Assembly (NCBI GenBank): GCA_033856195.1
Contig: JAWVFL010000030.1
Span: 1-64,000 of the forward strand
DNA length: 64,000 bases
Direction of reading: 5' to 3'
Source of the DNA: VRUE01 sp033856195
GTDB taxonomy: Bacteria; Actinomycetota; Thermoleophilia; Solirubrobacterales; 70-9
Below the pieces are notes generated by a model that made no database searches, was not told where the DNA came from, and saw nothing but the letters and a program-made list of their open reading frames with translations. Positions 45,763 through 52,996 of the stretch are shown here, one piece after another; positions within the stretch are counted from its first letter, which is position 1; each line of letters opens with the position of its first letter. A program made the translations under genes and the position numbers.

Positions 45763-46170
45763 CTACTCGGGCGCGATCAACTCCACGGTCGGGAAGTAGG
45801 TGCGGTAGCGGGATGCGTCGCGGGTGAGCAGGCGCAGGCCGGCGACAGCCGCGTGGGCGCCGATGAAGAAGTCCGGCAGGGGGGCGACTTTGGGACCGCC
45901 GCGCTGCCTGTATGCGGCGAAGGCCCGCCCGGCCAGGAAGGCGGCCGACCAAGGGATCGGGACGAGCTCGATCCCTCGCACGGCGAGCGCCTGTTGACAG
46001 GCCTCGGCCGTGGTGTAGCCGATCGAGATCTCGGCAAAGACAATCTGGTCGACGAAGACCGGTCCCTCGTCGAGAGCGTCGATCAATGCCTCGTCTGACC
46101 AAGGAGCCCAATATGGGTCGTCGGCCACGATGTCAATCAGGACATTGGAGTCAACGAGGGTCGCCGCCAC
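45763..46170 (-). CDS. PIN-domain ribonuclease toxin (VapC-like)
   Basis: This PIN-domain protein of 135 residues has the acidic metal-binding set: Asp in TLVDSNVLIDIV, Glu in FAEISIG, Asp in PLPDFFIGAHA and Asp in LLTRDASRYRTYFP. Such toxins cleave tRNA or rRNA. The GTG at 46170 is chosen; it lies 20 bases inside the end of the antitoxin gene, typical of coupled toxin-antitoxin translation. Together with the AbrB-type gene it forms a small module inserted between rfbG and the SRAP gene. Confidence 0.9.
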   Translation of the reverse strand: MAATLVDSNVLIDIVADDPYWAPWSDEALIDALDEGPVFVDQIVFAEISIGYTTAEACQQALAVRGIELVPIPWSAAFLAGRAFAAYRQRGGPKVAPLPDFFIGAHAAVAGLRLLTRDASRYRTYFPTVELIAPE

Positions 46171-46429
46171 CCTCCTCCAAGCGCCCAGTGCCCCAATCTT
46201 CACCCCGGGTGAGCCTCATGATCTCCTCGGTCGTCATCGTGAAGTTCTTCCCCGATGCGCGCAGGTGCTTGACGACCTCCTCTCCCCGCCTCCGCCCGCT
46301 ACGCGACCTCCGGACGCGAACTCCTTCGTCATCCGAAACAAATTCCACCTCGGTGCCGGGCAGGAGCCCAAAAGCATCCCTGATCGCCTTGGGAATGGTG
46401 ACCTGGCCCTTGCTGGTGACCCTCGACAT
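46151..46429 (-). CDS. AbrB/SpoVT-type antitoxin (VapB-like)
   Basis: This 92-residue protein has an N-terminal swapped-hairpin AbrB DNA-binding domain (SRVTSKGQVTIPKAIRDAFGL...GTEVEFV). The C-terminal tail (VVKHLRASGKNFTMTTEEIMRLTRGEDW) probably wraps the PIN toxin. It should repress its own operon through the 30-bp palindrome just upstream. The start ATG is two bases from that palindrome, so the mRNA is probably close to leaderless. Confidence 0.92.
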   Translation of the reverse strand: MSRVTSKGQVTIPKAIRDAFGLLPGTEVEFVSDDEGVRVRRSRSGRRRGEEVVKHLRASGKNFTMTTEEIMRLTRGEDWGTGRLEEGGGDPR

Positions 46430-46431
46430 GC

Positions 46432-46461
46432 GGTAAGAGTAACACCGGTATTACTTTTACC
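46432..46461 (-). promoter_or_regulatory. palindromic operator of the toxin-antitoxin operon
   Basis: A 30-bp inverted repeat with 15-bp half-sites (GGTAAGAGTAACACC and GGTATTACTTTTACC) matches at 13 of 15 positions. It abuts the antitoxin ATG and contains AT-rich -10-like boxes in otherwise GC-rich DNA. It also overlaps the stop codon of rfbG (46457-46459). AbrB-type antitoxins bind such sites. Confidence 0.75.
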
Positions 46462-47461
46462 GTGCTGCAGCAACCCCCTTGGACGGCCGCGCCTCGGGAT
46501 GTGCTCGATACCACCCAAGGGTCTGACTGAGGCCGTCCGCGAGAGCCACCCGCGGCGCCCAGCCAGTCAGCTTGCGAAGCTTGCTCGAATCGACGTACTG
46601 GCGGTCGATCTCGCCGTCGGGGGTGCCAGTGCCGAGGTATTCGGGTTCGATGCCGGTGCCTGCCGCGGCCGCGATCAGATCCACCACCTCGCGCACCGAG
46701 TGGGGGCGCTCGCCGCCGGCGTTGAACGCCTCCCCCCTCGCTCCCTCGCCGTCGAGCGCCGCCTCGATTGCCAGATAGGCGGCGACGGCGTCGTCGACGT
46801 GGAGGAAATCACGCTCAGGGCTGCCGTCAGAACGGATCACCGGCGCTCGTCTGTCGAGGACGGCGATCGTGGTCTCCGGGATCAGGCGGGAGAAGTTGAG
46901 GTCGCCGCCGCCGTAGATGTTGGCGAAGCGGGTGACGGCGAGGGGCAGGCCGTATGCGTTGGCGTAGCTGCGGGCGACGATGTCGGCGGCCGCCTTGCTG
47001 GCGTCATAGGGATTGGCGGCGCGCAGCGGAAAGTCCTCACGGTAGGGAAGTTCGAGGCTCGACCCGTAAGCCTTGTCGGAAGAAGCGAAGACGACGCGGA
47101 AAACGTCGTGATCGCGACACGCTTCGAAGACGTTCCAGGCGCCGCGAACGTTGACTTCGAGGGTGTCAACGGGCGATTCGCGGGCGACGCCGACGATCGT
47201 CTGCGCCGCCAGGTGGAAGACCGAATCGCAATCGGCCACCGCCGTGGCCACGGCCTCGGCGTCGCGCAGGTCGCCCTCCGCCAGCTCGACCTGATCGCGC
47301 AAGCCGAGCAGATCGAGACCAGAGCGGCGCGGGCCGCCGACGTCGGCGAGGCGCGGATCGGGGCGGTCGAGAACCCTGACGGTCTCACCCCGCTCCAAGA
47401 GGGCATGGACGAGGTGGGAGGCGACGAAGCCATGCGCGCCGGTGACCAGCGAGCGGCTCAT
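46457..47461 (-). CDS. NAD-dependent sugar-nucleotide dehydratase, CDP-glucose 4,6-dehydratase-like
   Basis: This 334-residue extended SDR has the NAD motif TGAHGFVASHL, the catalytic SSDKAYG (Ser/Asp/Lys) and YDASK. Features such as YREDFPLRAANPYDASKAAADIV and NIYGGGDLNFSRLIPETT resemble RfbG. The ATG at 47461 overlaps the stop of the nucleotidyltransferase (ATGA), supporting a CDP-glucose to CDP-4-keto-6-deoxyglucose pair. GDP- or dTDP-sugar activity cannot be excluded. Its stop codon lies in the operator of the toxin-antitoxin module. Confidence 0.85.
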   Translation of the reverse strand: MSRSLVTGAHGFVASHLVHALLERGETVRVLDRPDPRLADVGGPRRSGLDLLGLRDQVELAEGDLRDAEAVATAVADCDSVFHLAAQTIVGVARESPVDTLEVNVRGAWNVFEACRDHDVFRVVFASSDKAYGSSLELPYREDFPLRAANPYDASKAAADIVARSYANAYGLPLAVTRFANIYGGGDLNFSRLIPETTIAVLDRRAPVIRSDGSPERDFLHVDDAVAAYLAIEAALDGEGARGEAFNAGGERPHSVREVVDLIAAAAGTGIEPEYLGTGTPDGEIDRQYVDSSKLRKLTGWAPRVALADGLSQTLGWYRAHPEARPSKGVAAAR

Positions 47462-48198
47462 CGTGCCTCTGCCCGCACCTCGGCCCAGACGGTCCACGGT
47501 GGCGCGCCGCCTGCCCAGAGGTCATTGAGCTCGACCGCATCCTTGTAGGTGTCCATGCAGTCCCAGAAGCCCTCGTGCCGGTACGCCCCAAGCTGGCCGT
47601 CCGCGGCGAGCCGCTCCAGCGGTTCGCGCTCGAGCACGCTGTCCTCGCCGATGTAGTCGAGCGTGGCGGCCTCAAAGCAGAAGAACCCCCCGTTGATCCA
47701 GTGCTCGCTGCGCGGCTTCTCCACAAAGCCCACGACCTTGTGGTCATCCCCGATCTCGGCCACGCCCCACTGCAGGTGCGGCTGCACCACGGTCACCGTG
47801 CCGAGCGCCTCCTGCGCCCGGTGGAAGCCGAGCAGTGCGCCAAGGTCGATGTCGGCGACCCCGTCGGCATAGGTCACACAGAAACCCTCGCCTCCGAGCC
47901 GCTCGCCGAGCCGCGCGATCCGCCCGCCGGTAGGCGTGTCGAGCCCGGTCTCGACGCACTCGACCTCCACCCCACCCGGCCAGCTCTCGGCGGCAACGAA
48001 CCCCTCCACCATCTCCCCCAGGTATCCCGTCGCCAGCAAAAACCGCTCGAACCCCTGTGCCGCGTAGATCCCGATCACGTGCCAGAGAATCGGCTTTGCC
48101 CCAATCTCCACGAGCGCCTTAGGCACCGTCTCGGTCTTCTCACGAAGTCGGGTCCCACGACCTCCGCAGAGGATCACCACCGGGGGCTTAGCGGTCAT
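47458..48198 (-). CDS. rfbF: glucose-1-phosphate cytidylyltransferase-like nucleotidyltransferase
   Basis: This 246-residue sugar-nucleotide pyrophosphorylase has the signature LCGGRGTRLREKTETVPKALVEIG and KPILWHVIGIYAAQGF, which are diagnostic of RfbF. YADGVADIDLG holds the metal-binding Asp and FVEKP the sugar-binding loop. It makes CDP-glucose for deoxysugar synthesis together with the adjacent dehydratase. The ATG lies within the right-hand stem of fold-back element C, so initiation could depend on RNA folding. Confidence 0.88.
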   Translation of the reverse strand: MTAKPPVVILCGGRGTRLREKTETVPKALVEIGAKPILWHVIGIYAAQGFERFLLATGYLGEMVEGFVAAESWPGGVEVECVETGLDTPTGGRIARLGERLGGEGFCVTYADGVADIDLGALLGFHRAQEALGTVTVVQPHLQWGVAEIGDDHKVVGFVEKPRSEHWINGGFFCFEAATLDYIGEDSVLEREPLERLAADGQLGAYRHEGFWDCMDTYKDAVELNDLWAGGAPPWTVWAEVRAEAR

Positions 48199-48306
48199 CC
48201 CGGCAGGGGTGGAGCGTCTTGTACTTTTTGGGTGCCCACCCCCGAGGCGACAGCAAGTCCGTCTCCATCCAAAAAGTTAAGCGAAACCCCTGCCGGGATG
48301 ACCGCT
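48190..48306. repeat. fold-back element, copy C (between cysO and rfbF)
   Basis: Perfect 21-bp arms (48190-48210 and 48286-48306) enclose a 75-bp core beginning GGAGCGTCTTGTACTTTTT and ending AAAAAGTTAAGCGAA. It aligns with copies A and B. The low-coordinate arm contains the rfbF ATG; the high-coordinate arm touches the cysO stop. In mRNA the two arms would pair and bury the rfbF start. Confidence 0.85.
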
Positions 48307-48578
48307 CAACCACCCGCGACGGCCGGCAGAATCGTCACCTCGGCGCCATCGTCGATCTGCGTCTCGAGACCCTGCTGGAAGCGGATGTCCTCGCCGCTGA
48401 CGTAGACGTTGACGAAGCGGCGCAGGTCACCGTCTTGGGTGATCCGCTCGCGCAGGGTGCCGTGCGCCTCGAAGACCGCGTCGAGCACCTCGCCGACTGT
48501 GGAGCCGCCCACCTCGAGCTCGGCTTCCCCCCCGGTCGCCGCGCGCAGCTGGGTCGGGATCTTCACGGTGACTGACAT
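48306..48578 (-). CDS. cysO: MoaD/ThiS-family sulfur carrier protein (CysO-like)
   Basis: This 90-residue beta-grasp protein ends in the required Gly-Gly (TILPAVAGG), which is activated to a thiocarboxylate to donate sulfur. The sequence RFVNVYVSGEDIRF and the last nine residues match mycobacterial CysO, which supplies sulfur for cysteine synthesis through CysM. Here no cysM follows; instead the gene overlaps the end of a threonine-synthase-type PLP gene by one base (TGATG). The partner enzyme is therefore probably ThrC-like. Confidence 0.92.
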   Translation of the reverse strand: MSVTVKIPTQLRAATGGEAELEVGGSTVGEVLDAVFEAHGTLRERITQDGDLRRFVNVYVSGEDIRFQQGLETQIDDGAEVTILPAVAGG

Positions 48579-49810
48579 CAGACGGTTACCTCCTGGGCGA
48601 ACTCGGTCTCGAAACTGTCGAGGTCGGGGTCGATCTCATGCATGCGGAACCTATCGCGGGTCGCGTCGAGGGTCTTCAGCCCCTCGCCGGTGATGTAGAC
48701 GACTACGCGCTCACCGCTGGCGATGTCGCCACGCTCGGCCAGCTTCCTCAGCACCCCGATGGTGACGCCGCCGGCGGTCTCGGTGAAGATTCCGGTGGTC
48801 TCGGCCAGCAGGCTGATCCCATCGCGAATTTCAGCATCGGTGACCGAGTCGATCGCGCCCTTGGTGCGGCGCGCGTGCTCGACCGCGTAGGGGCCGTCGG
48901 CGGGGTCGCCGATCGCCAGGCTCTTGGCAATCGTCTCCGGACGCTGCGGCTTGCAGACATCCCAACCTTCGGCAAACGCAGTGGCGACAGGGCTGCAGCC
49001 CTCCGCCTGGGCGCCGTTGAAGACCGGCTGGTCGCCCTCGACCAGACCGATATCCAGCCACTCCTGGAAGCCGCGGCCGACCTTGGTGAAGAGGGAGCCC
49101 GAGGCGATCGGACAGACGACGCGGTCAGGCAGCTCCCAGCCGAGCTGCTCGGCCGTCTCGTAGGCGAGCGTCTTGGAGCCCTCGGCGTAGTAGGGGCGCA
49201 GGTTGACGTTGACGAAAGCCCAGGGCCGCGTTTCGGCGAGCTGGGTGCAGAGGCGATTGACATCGTCGTAGTTGCCCCGCACGCCAACCAGGTTGGTGCC
49301 GTAGATGCCGGTGGCGAGCAGCTTCTGCTCCTCGAGGTTGGCGGGGACGAAAACGTAAGAAGTGAGGCCGGCGGCGGCGGCGTGGGCGGCGACGGCGTTG
49401 GCGAGGTTGCCGGTCGAGGCGCAGGCGACGGTGTCGAAGCCCAGCTCCTGCGCCTTGGCGACGGCGACGGCGACGACGCGGTCCTTGAAGGAGTGGGTCG
49501 GGTTGGCGGCGTCGTTCTTGATCCAGATCTCGGCATCCACTCCGAGGCGATCGGCAAGGCGATCGGCACGCAGCAGCGGGGTCAAGCCCGGCTCGAGCGG
49601 ATCGCCGGGCCGGCCCTCGAAGGGCAGGAAGTCGGCGTAGCGCCAGATGCCCTGCGATCCGGCCTGAATCTTGCGTTTGGTCTCGGCGGGGTCGAGCGCC
49701 GAGTAGTCGTAGGCGACTTCGAGCGGCCCAAAGCAGTTCTCACAGGCGAAGTGCGCGCCGAGGTCGTATGCCGCCCCGCACTCCTTGCACTTCAGGTTTT
49801 CGATTGCCAT
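48578..49810 (-). CDS. thrC: threonine synthase-type PLP enzyme under SAM riboswitch control
   Basis: This 410-residue fold-type II PLP enzyme has an N-terminal zinc ribbon (Cys8, Cys11, Cys23, Cys26), the PLP lysine Lys109 in NPTHSFKDR, and the ASTGNLANAVAAH phosphate loop. Threonine synthase converts O-phosphohomoserine to threonine. The context argues for another nucleophile: it is preceded by a SAM-I riboswitch, which normally controls methionine genes, and followed without gap by cysO. Acting on O-phosphohomoserine with a protein thiocarboxylate would give homocysteine. That is inference; true threonine synthase remains possible. ATG 49810 gives MAIENLKCKECG. Confidence 0.88.
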   Translation of the reverse strand: MAIENLKCKECGAAYDLGAHFACENCFGPLEVAYDYSALDPAETKRKIQAGSQGIWRYADFLPFEGRPGDPLEPGLTPLLRADRLADRLGVDAEIWIKNDAANPTHSFKDRVVAVAVAKAQELGFDTVACASTGNLANAVAAHAAAAGLTSYVFVPANLEEQKLLATGIYGTNLVGVRGNYDDVNRLCTQLAETRPWAFVNVNLRPYYAEGSKTLAYETAEQLGWELPDRVVCPIASGSLFTKVGRGFQEWLDIGLVEGDQPVFNGAQAEGCSPVATAFAEGWDVCKPQRPETIAKSLAIGDPADGPYAVEHARRTKGAIDSVTDAEIRDGISLLAETTGIFTETAGGVTIGVLRKLAERGDIASGERVVVYITGEGLKTLDATRDRFRMHEIDPDLDSFETEFAQEVTV

Positions 49811-49843
49811 CCGATCTTTCCCTCTCGTTGCGTCACCGCCAAC

Positions 49844-49874
49844 AAAAAAACCTCCGCCTTTTGTGGGGCAGAGG
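49844..49874 (-). terminator. intrinsic terminator of the SAM riboswitch
   Basis: On the minus strand CCTCTGCC pairs with GGCGGAGG (one G-U) and seven T follow. The loop contains CCCCACA (49868-49862), which is complementary to TGTGGGG at the 3' side of riboswitch helix P1 (49895-49889). That gives a 7-bp antiterminator excluding the terminator. Confidence 0.92.
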
Positions 49875-49890
49875 TCCGATCGGACTTTCC

Positions 49891-50003
49891 CCACATCTTT
49901 CAGGTCGCGTGACCTGCTGGAGTTGGCACCTCCCTCGAACCTGATGGTTCGAGGCGGTTGCCGGGGTTTCTTCGGGCCAGTCCCTCCACCCCTCTAGATG
50001 TGG
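49891..50003 (-). ncRNA. SAM-I (S-box) riboswitch
   Basis: All main S-box parts are present. P1 is CCACATCT/AGATGTGG (50003-49996 with 49898-49891). The AGAGGGGTGGAGGGACTGGC and CCCCGGCAACC core follows, then a P3 hairpin (49954-49933, 9 bp), the GGTGCCAACTCC segment, and P4 CAGGTC/GACCTG (49916-49901) closing with GAAAGATG. With the downstream terminator and antiterminator it forms an OFF switch: SAM binding stabilises P1, frees the terminator and lowers expression of thrC-cysO and probably rfbF-rfbG. Confidence 0.96.
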
Positions 50004-50108
50004 CGCTTATGTAGGCATGAACCTTACCAGGGGAAATCCCATTCACCCAATGCGGGGACCGACGGCTAACCTTGTCGCCCATGCCCGACGAGACGATGAG
50101 CGTGAACG

Positions 50109-51116
50109 ATGCCGAACCTTCCGAAGCCGAGGCTGCGGCGCGTCGGCCGGCGCGGCGAGCTCATCTCAGCGGCACCGCAGGCTGAGCCCCAGACACCCAA
50201 CGTCGAGCAGATCGACTCCAGCGGGCTGCGCTGGGTCAACATCGAGCGGCCGGGCGCCCTCGAGCGCACCTGGCTCGAGGAGAACTTCGACTTCCACGCG
50301 CTCGACCTCGAGGATGTGCTCTCGCGCAACCAGCGACCGAAGATCGACGTCTACGACGACTACCTCTTCATCGTCCTCCACTTCCCCGTCTTCGACCCCG
50401 CCGCCGGGCGGCTGGGGACGGGCGAGCTCGACCTCTTCGTCGGCCCCGGCTACGTGGTGACGATCCCCAACCAACCCCTGCAGCCGGTCGAGTACCTCTT
50501 CGAGCGCTGCCGTGCCAAGGAGGAGCTGCGCGAGCAGCTCTTCTCGCGCGGCTCGGGCTACCTGCTCTACCGCCTCGTCGACGACAGCTTCGACTACTGC
50601 TTCCCGATGCTGCGCAAGATCGGCAACAAGCTCGACGCGCTCGAGGACGACATCTTCGAGGGGCGCTCGGAGGAGGTCGTGCGAGACATCTCCAACGTCA
50701 AGCAGGAGATCATCAACTTCCGCAAGGTGATCCGGCCGCAGCGGCCCGTGCTCCGCGATCTGGAGAAGGTGAAGCAGCGCTACCTCGCCACCGATCTCGA
50801 CCTGGAGATCTACTTCGACGACATCGTCGACGCCCACGAGCGGATCTGGGACATGCTCGAAAACTACAAGGAGGTGGTCGAGGCGCTCGCCGAGACCAAC
50901 GAGTCGGTGATCTCCCACCGCGTCAACGACATCCTCCGCGTGCTGACCTCGATCAGCGTCATCGTCCTGCCGCTGACCCTGCTGGCAAGTATCTGGGGGA
51001 TGAACGTCGCGGTCCCGGGCGAGCAGAGCATGACCGCCTTCTGGATCGTCGTCGGGATGATGGTGGTCCTGCTGGTCGGAATGGTCGGTTACTTCCGCAA
51101 GCGCGGCTGGCTGTAG
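50109..51116 (+). CDS. corA: CorA-family magnesium/divalent-cation transporter
   Basis: This 335-residue protein has a large cytoplasmic alpha/beta domain, a long stalk helix (about 190-275) and two C-terminal membrane segments. The pore motif GMN is in WGMNVAVPGEQ between them. It fits CorA, a pentameric Mg2+/Co2+ channel. ATG at 50109; it diverges from the riboswitch transcript. No Mg2+ riboswitch is visible upstream. Confidence 0.93.
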   Translation: MPNLPKPRLRRVGRRGELISAAPQAEPQTPNVEQIDSSGLRWVNIERPGALERTWLEENFDFHALDLEDVLSRNQRPKIDVYDDYLFIVLHFPVFDPAAGRLGTGELDLFVGPGYVVTIPNQPLQPVEYLFERCRAKEELREQLFSRGSGYLLYRLVDDSFDYCFPMLRKIGNKLDALEDDIFEGRSEEVVRDISNVKQEIINFRKVIRPQRPVLRDLEKVKQRYLATDLDLEIYFDDIVDAHERIWDMLENYKEVVEALAETNESVISHRVNDILRVLTSISVIVLPLTLLASIWGMNVAVPGEQSMTAFWIVVGMMVVLLVGMVGYFRKRGWL

Positions 51117-51128
51117 CCTGCGCGACCC

Positions 51129-51617
51129 GTGGCAAATTTCCGCATCTGGGCACCCTGGCGCCTCGCCTACGTGAAGGACGCATCGAAGGACAGCGAGGAG
51201 GAGTGCATCTTCTGCGCCAAGCCGGCCGCGGGAGATGACGAGGCGAACCTGATCGTCCACCGCGGCGAGCGCAGCTTCGTGATCCTCAACCTCTTTCCCT
51301 ACACCAACGGCCACCTGATGGTCGCCCCCTACGACCACGTCGGCCGGATCCAGGAGCTGCCGGCGGAGACGGTGGCCGAGATGATGGGTTTCGCGCAGCG
51401 AGCGATGAGCCACCTGGAGGAGGTCTACGAACCGCACGGCTACAACGTCGGCTTCAACCAGGGCCGCGTCGCCGGCGCCGGGGTCGAGCACCACATCCAC
51501 ATGCACGTCGTGCCCCGCTGGGGCGGCGACACGAACTTCATGCCGGTGATCGCCGACACCAGGGTGATGCCACAGACACTGGAGCAGAGCTATACAGCGC
51601 TGAAGGAGGCCTTTTGA
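51129..51617 (+). CDS. HIT-family nucleotide hydrolase/phosphorylase
   Basis: This 162-residue histidine-triad protein has HHIHMHVVPRW near residue 118 (HxHxHxx) and an N-terminal CIFC pair (EECIFCAKP) that may bind metal. It resembles actinobacterial Ap4A phosphorylase-like HIT proteins. GTG start at 51129, 12 bases after corA. The stop overlaps the TTG start of the next gene. Confidence 0.93.
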   Translation: MANFRIWAPWRLAYVKDASKDSEEECIFCAKPAAGDDEANLIVHRGERSFVILNLFPYTNGHLMVAPYDHVGRIQELPAETVAEMMGFAQRAMSHLEEVYEPHGYNVGFNQGRVAGAGVEHHIHMHVVPRWGGDTNFMPVIADTRVMPQTLEQSYTALKEAF

Positions 51618-52996
51618 GCGAGCAGCCGGTCCTTGCCCCGCCGGGGATCTTCAAGGCCTATGACATCCGCGGCCTGTACGGCACGGAAATGGACGAGACC
51701 ACCGCGCACGCGATCGGCCGCGCCTTCGCCCGCGTGCTCGGCAAGCTGCGCGGCAAGCAGCCGAACGAGCTGCACGTTGGGCTGGGGCGCGACATGCGCC
51801 TCACCGCGCCCGCGATGGCTGCCGAGCTGCGCGACGGGCTGATCTTCGAGGGCGCCACCGTGCTCGACGCCGGCATGGTCGCGACCGAGATGCTCTACCA
51901 CCTGGTCGGCTCGCGCGAGCTCGACGGCGGCGCGATGGTGACCGCCTCGCACAACCCCAAGGCCTACACCGGAGTGAAGCTGGTGCGGGAGGGCGCGCTC
52001 GCCCTTTCCGGCGATGCGGGGATCGGCGACGTCAAGCGCGAGATCGAGGCCGGCCTCGGCCACGCCCCCGGGGGAGGCTCGTTCGAAGAGGTCGACGTTT
52101 GGGACGAATACCGGGAGCACGCGCTCACCTTCATCGACCCAGCAAAGGTCAAGCCGATGAAGGTGGTGGTCGACGGCGGCAACGGCATGGCCGGGCCGAT
52201 GGCCGGGCCGATCCTGCACAAGTTGGGCCTCGACCTCGAGGAGATGTACTTCGAGCCCAACGGCGAGTTCCCCGATCACGAGCCCAACCCGCTACTGCCG
52301 GAGAACCGGGCGATGATCATGGAGCGGGTGCGCGGCGCCGGCGCCGATCTCGGCATCGCCTGGGACGGCGACGCCGACCGCTGCTTCTTCATCGACGGCA
52401 GCGGCGAGTTCTGCGACGGCGACTTCATCTGCGCCCTGCTGGCGCGGGCCGCGCTGGTCAAGAACCCTGGCGCGACGATCCTCTACGACCCGCGCTCGAG
52501 CCGGGCCGTGCCCGACCTGGTCGCCGCCGAGGGCGGCCGCTCAGAGCTCTCGCGCGTCGGCCACGCCTTCTTCAAGACGCGGATGCGCGAAGAGGGCGCG
52601 GCCTTCGGCGGCGAGGTCTCGGGGCACTACTACTTCCGCGACTTCTGGAACGCCGACTCGGGGACGATCCCGGCTCTGTTGATGCTCGAGCTGCTCTCCG
52701 TCGACGGCCGCTCGCTGGACGACTTGATGGCCGAGTTCCGCTCCCGCTACTTCATCTCCGGCGAGATCAATTCCGAGGTGGCCGACCCGGAGGCGAAGAT
52801 CGCGGAGATCACCGAGCGCTATTCCGACGGCAAGCAGACGACCCTCGACGGGATCTCAGTCGACTATCCCGAGTGGCACTTCAACGTGCGTCCGTCGAAT
52901 ACCGAGCCGCTGCTGCGCCTCAACCTCGAGTCGCTCGTCTCGCGTGAGCACATGGAGGCGAAGCGCGATGAGGTCCTCGGGCTGATCCGCGCGTGA
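51614..52996 (+). CDS. phosphomannomutase/phosphoglucomutase
   Basis: This 460-residue alpha-D-phosphohexomutase interconverts hexose 6- and 1-phosphates, feeding sugar-nucleotide synthesis such as the polysaccharide locus downstream. The phosphoserine loop is TASHNPKAYTG near residue 107; the metal loop is DGDADRC; the sugar loop is GEVSGHYYF; the phosphate loop is RPSNTEPLLRLN. It starts with a TTG (51614), supported by AAGGAGG six bases upstream and by overlap with the HIT stop. Confidence 0.94.
   Translation: MSEQPVLAPPGIFKAYDIRGLYGTEMDETTAHAIGRAFARVLGKLRGKQPNELHVGLGRDMRLTAPAMAAELRDGLIFEGATVLDAGMVATEMLYHLVGSRELDGGAMVTASHNPKAYTGVKLVREGALALSGDAGIGDVKREIEAGLGHAPGGGSFEEVDVWDEYREHALTFIDPAKVKPMKVVVDGGNGMAGPMAGPILHKLGLDLEEMYFEPNGEFPDHEPNPLLPENRAMIMERVRGAGADLGIAWDGDADRCFFIDGSGEFCDGDFICALLARAALVKNPGATILYDPRSSRAVPDLVAAEGGRSELSRVGHAFFKTRMREEGAAFGGEVSGHYYFRDFWNADSGTIPALLMLELLSVDGRSLDDLMAEFRSRYFISGEINSEVADPEAKIAEITERYSDGKQTTLDGISVDYPEWHFNVRPSNTEPLLRLNLESLVSREHMEAKRDEVLGLIRA

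Noticed and set aside
49891..50003. SAM-IV class instead of SAM-I for the riboswitch before thrC
   Set aside because: The GGAGGGACTGGCCC core, P4 and terminal GAAAGATG arrangement and the downstream terminator follow SAM-I; the SAM-IV layout is not seen.
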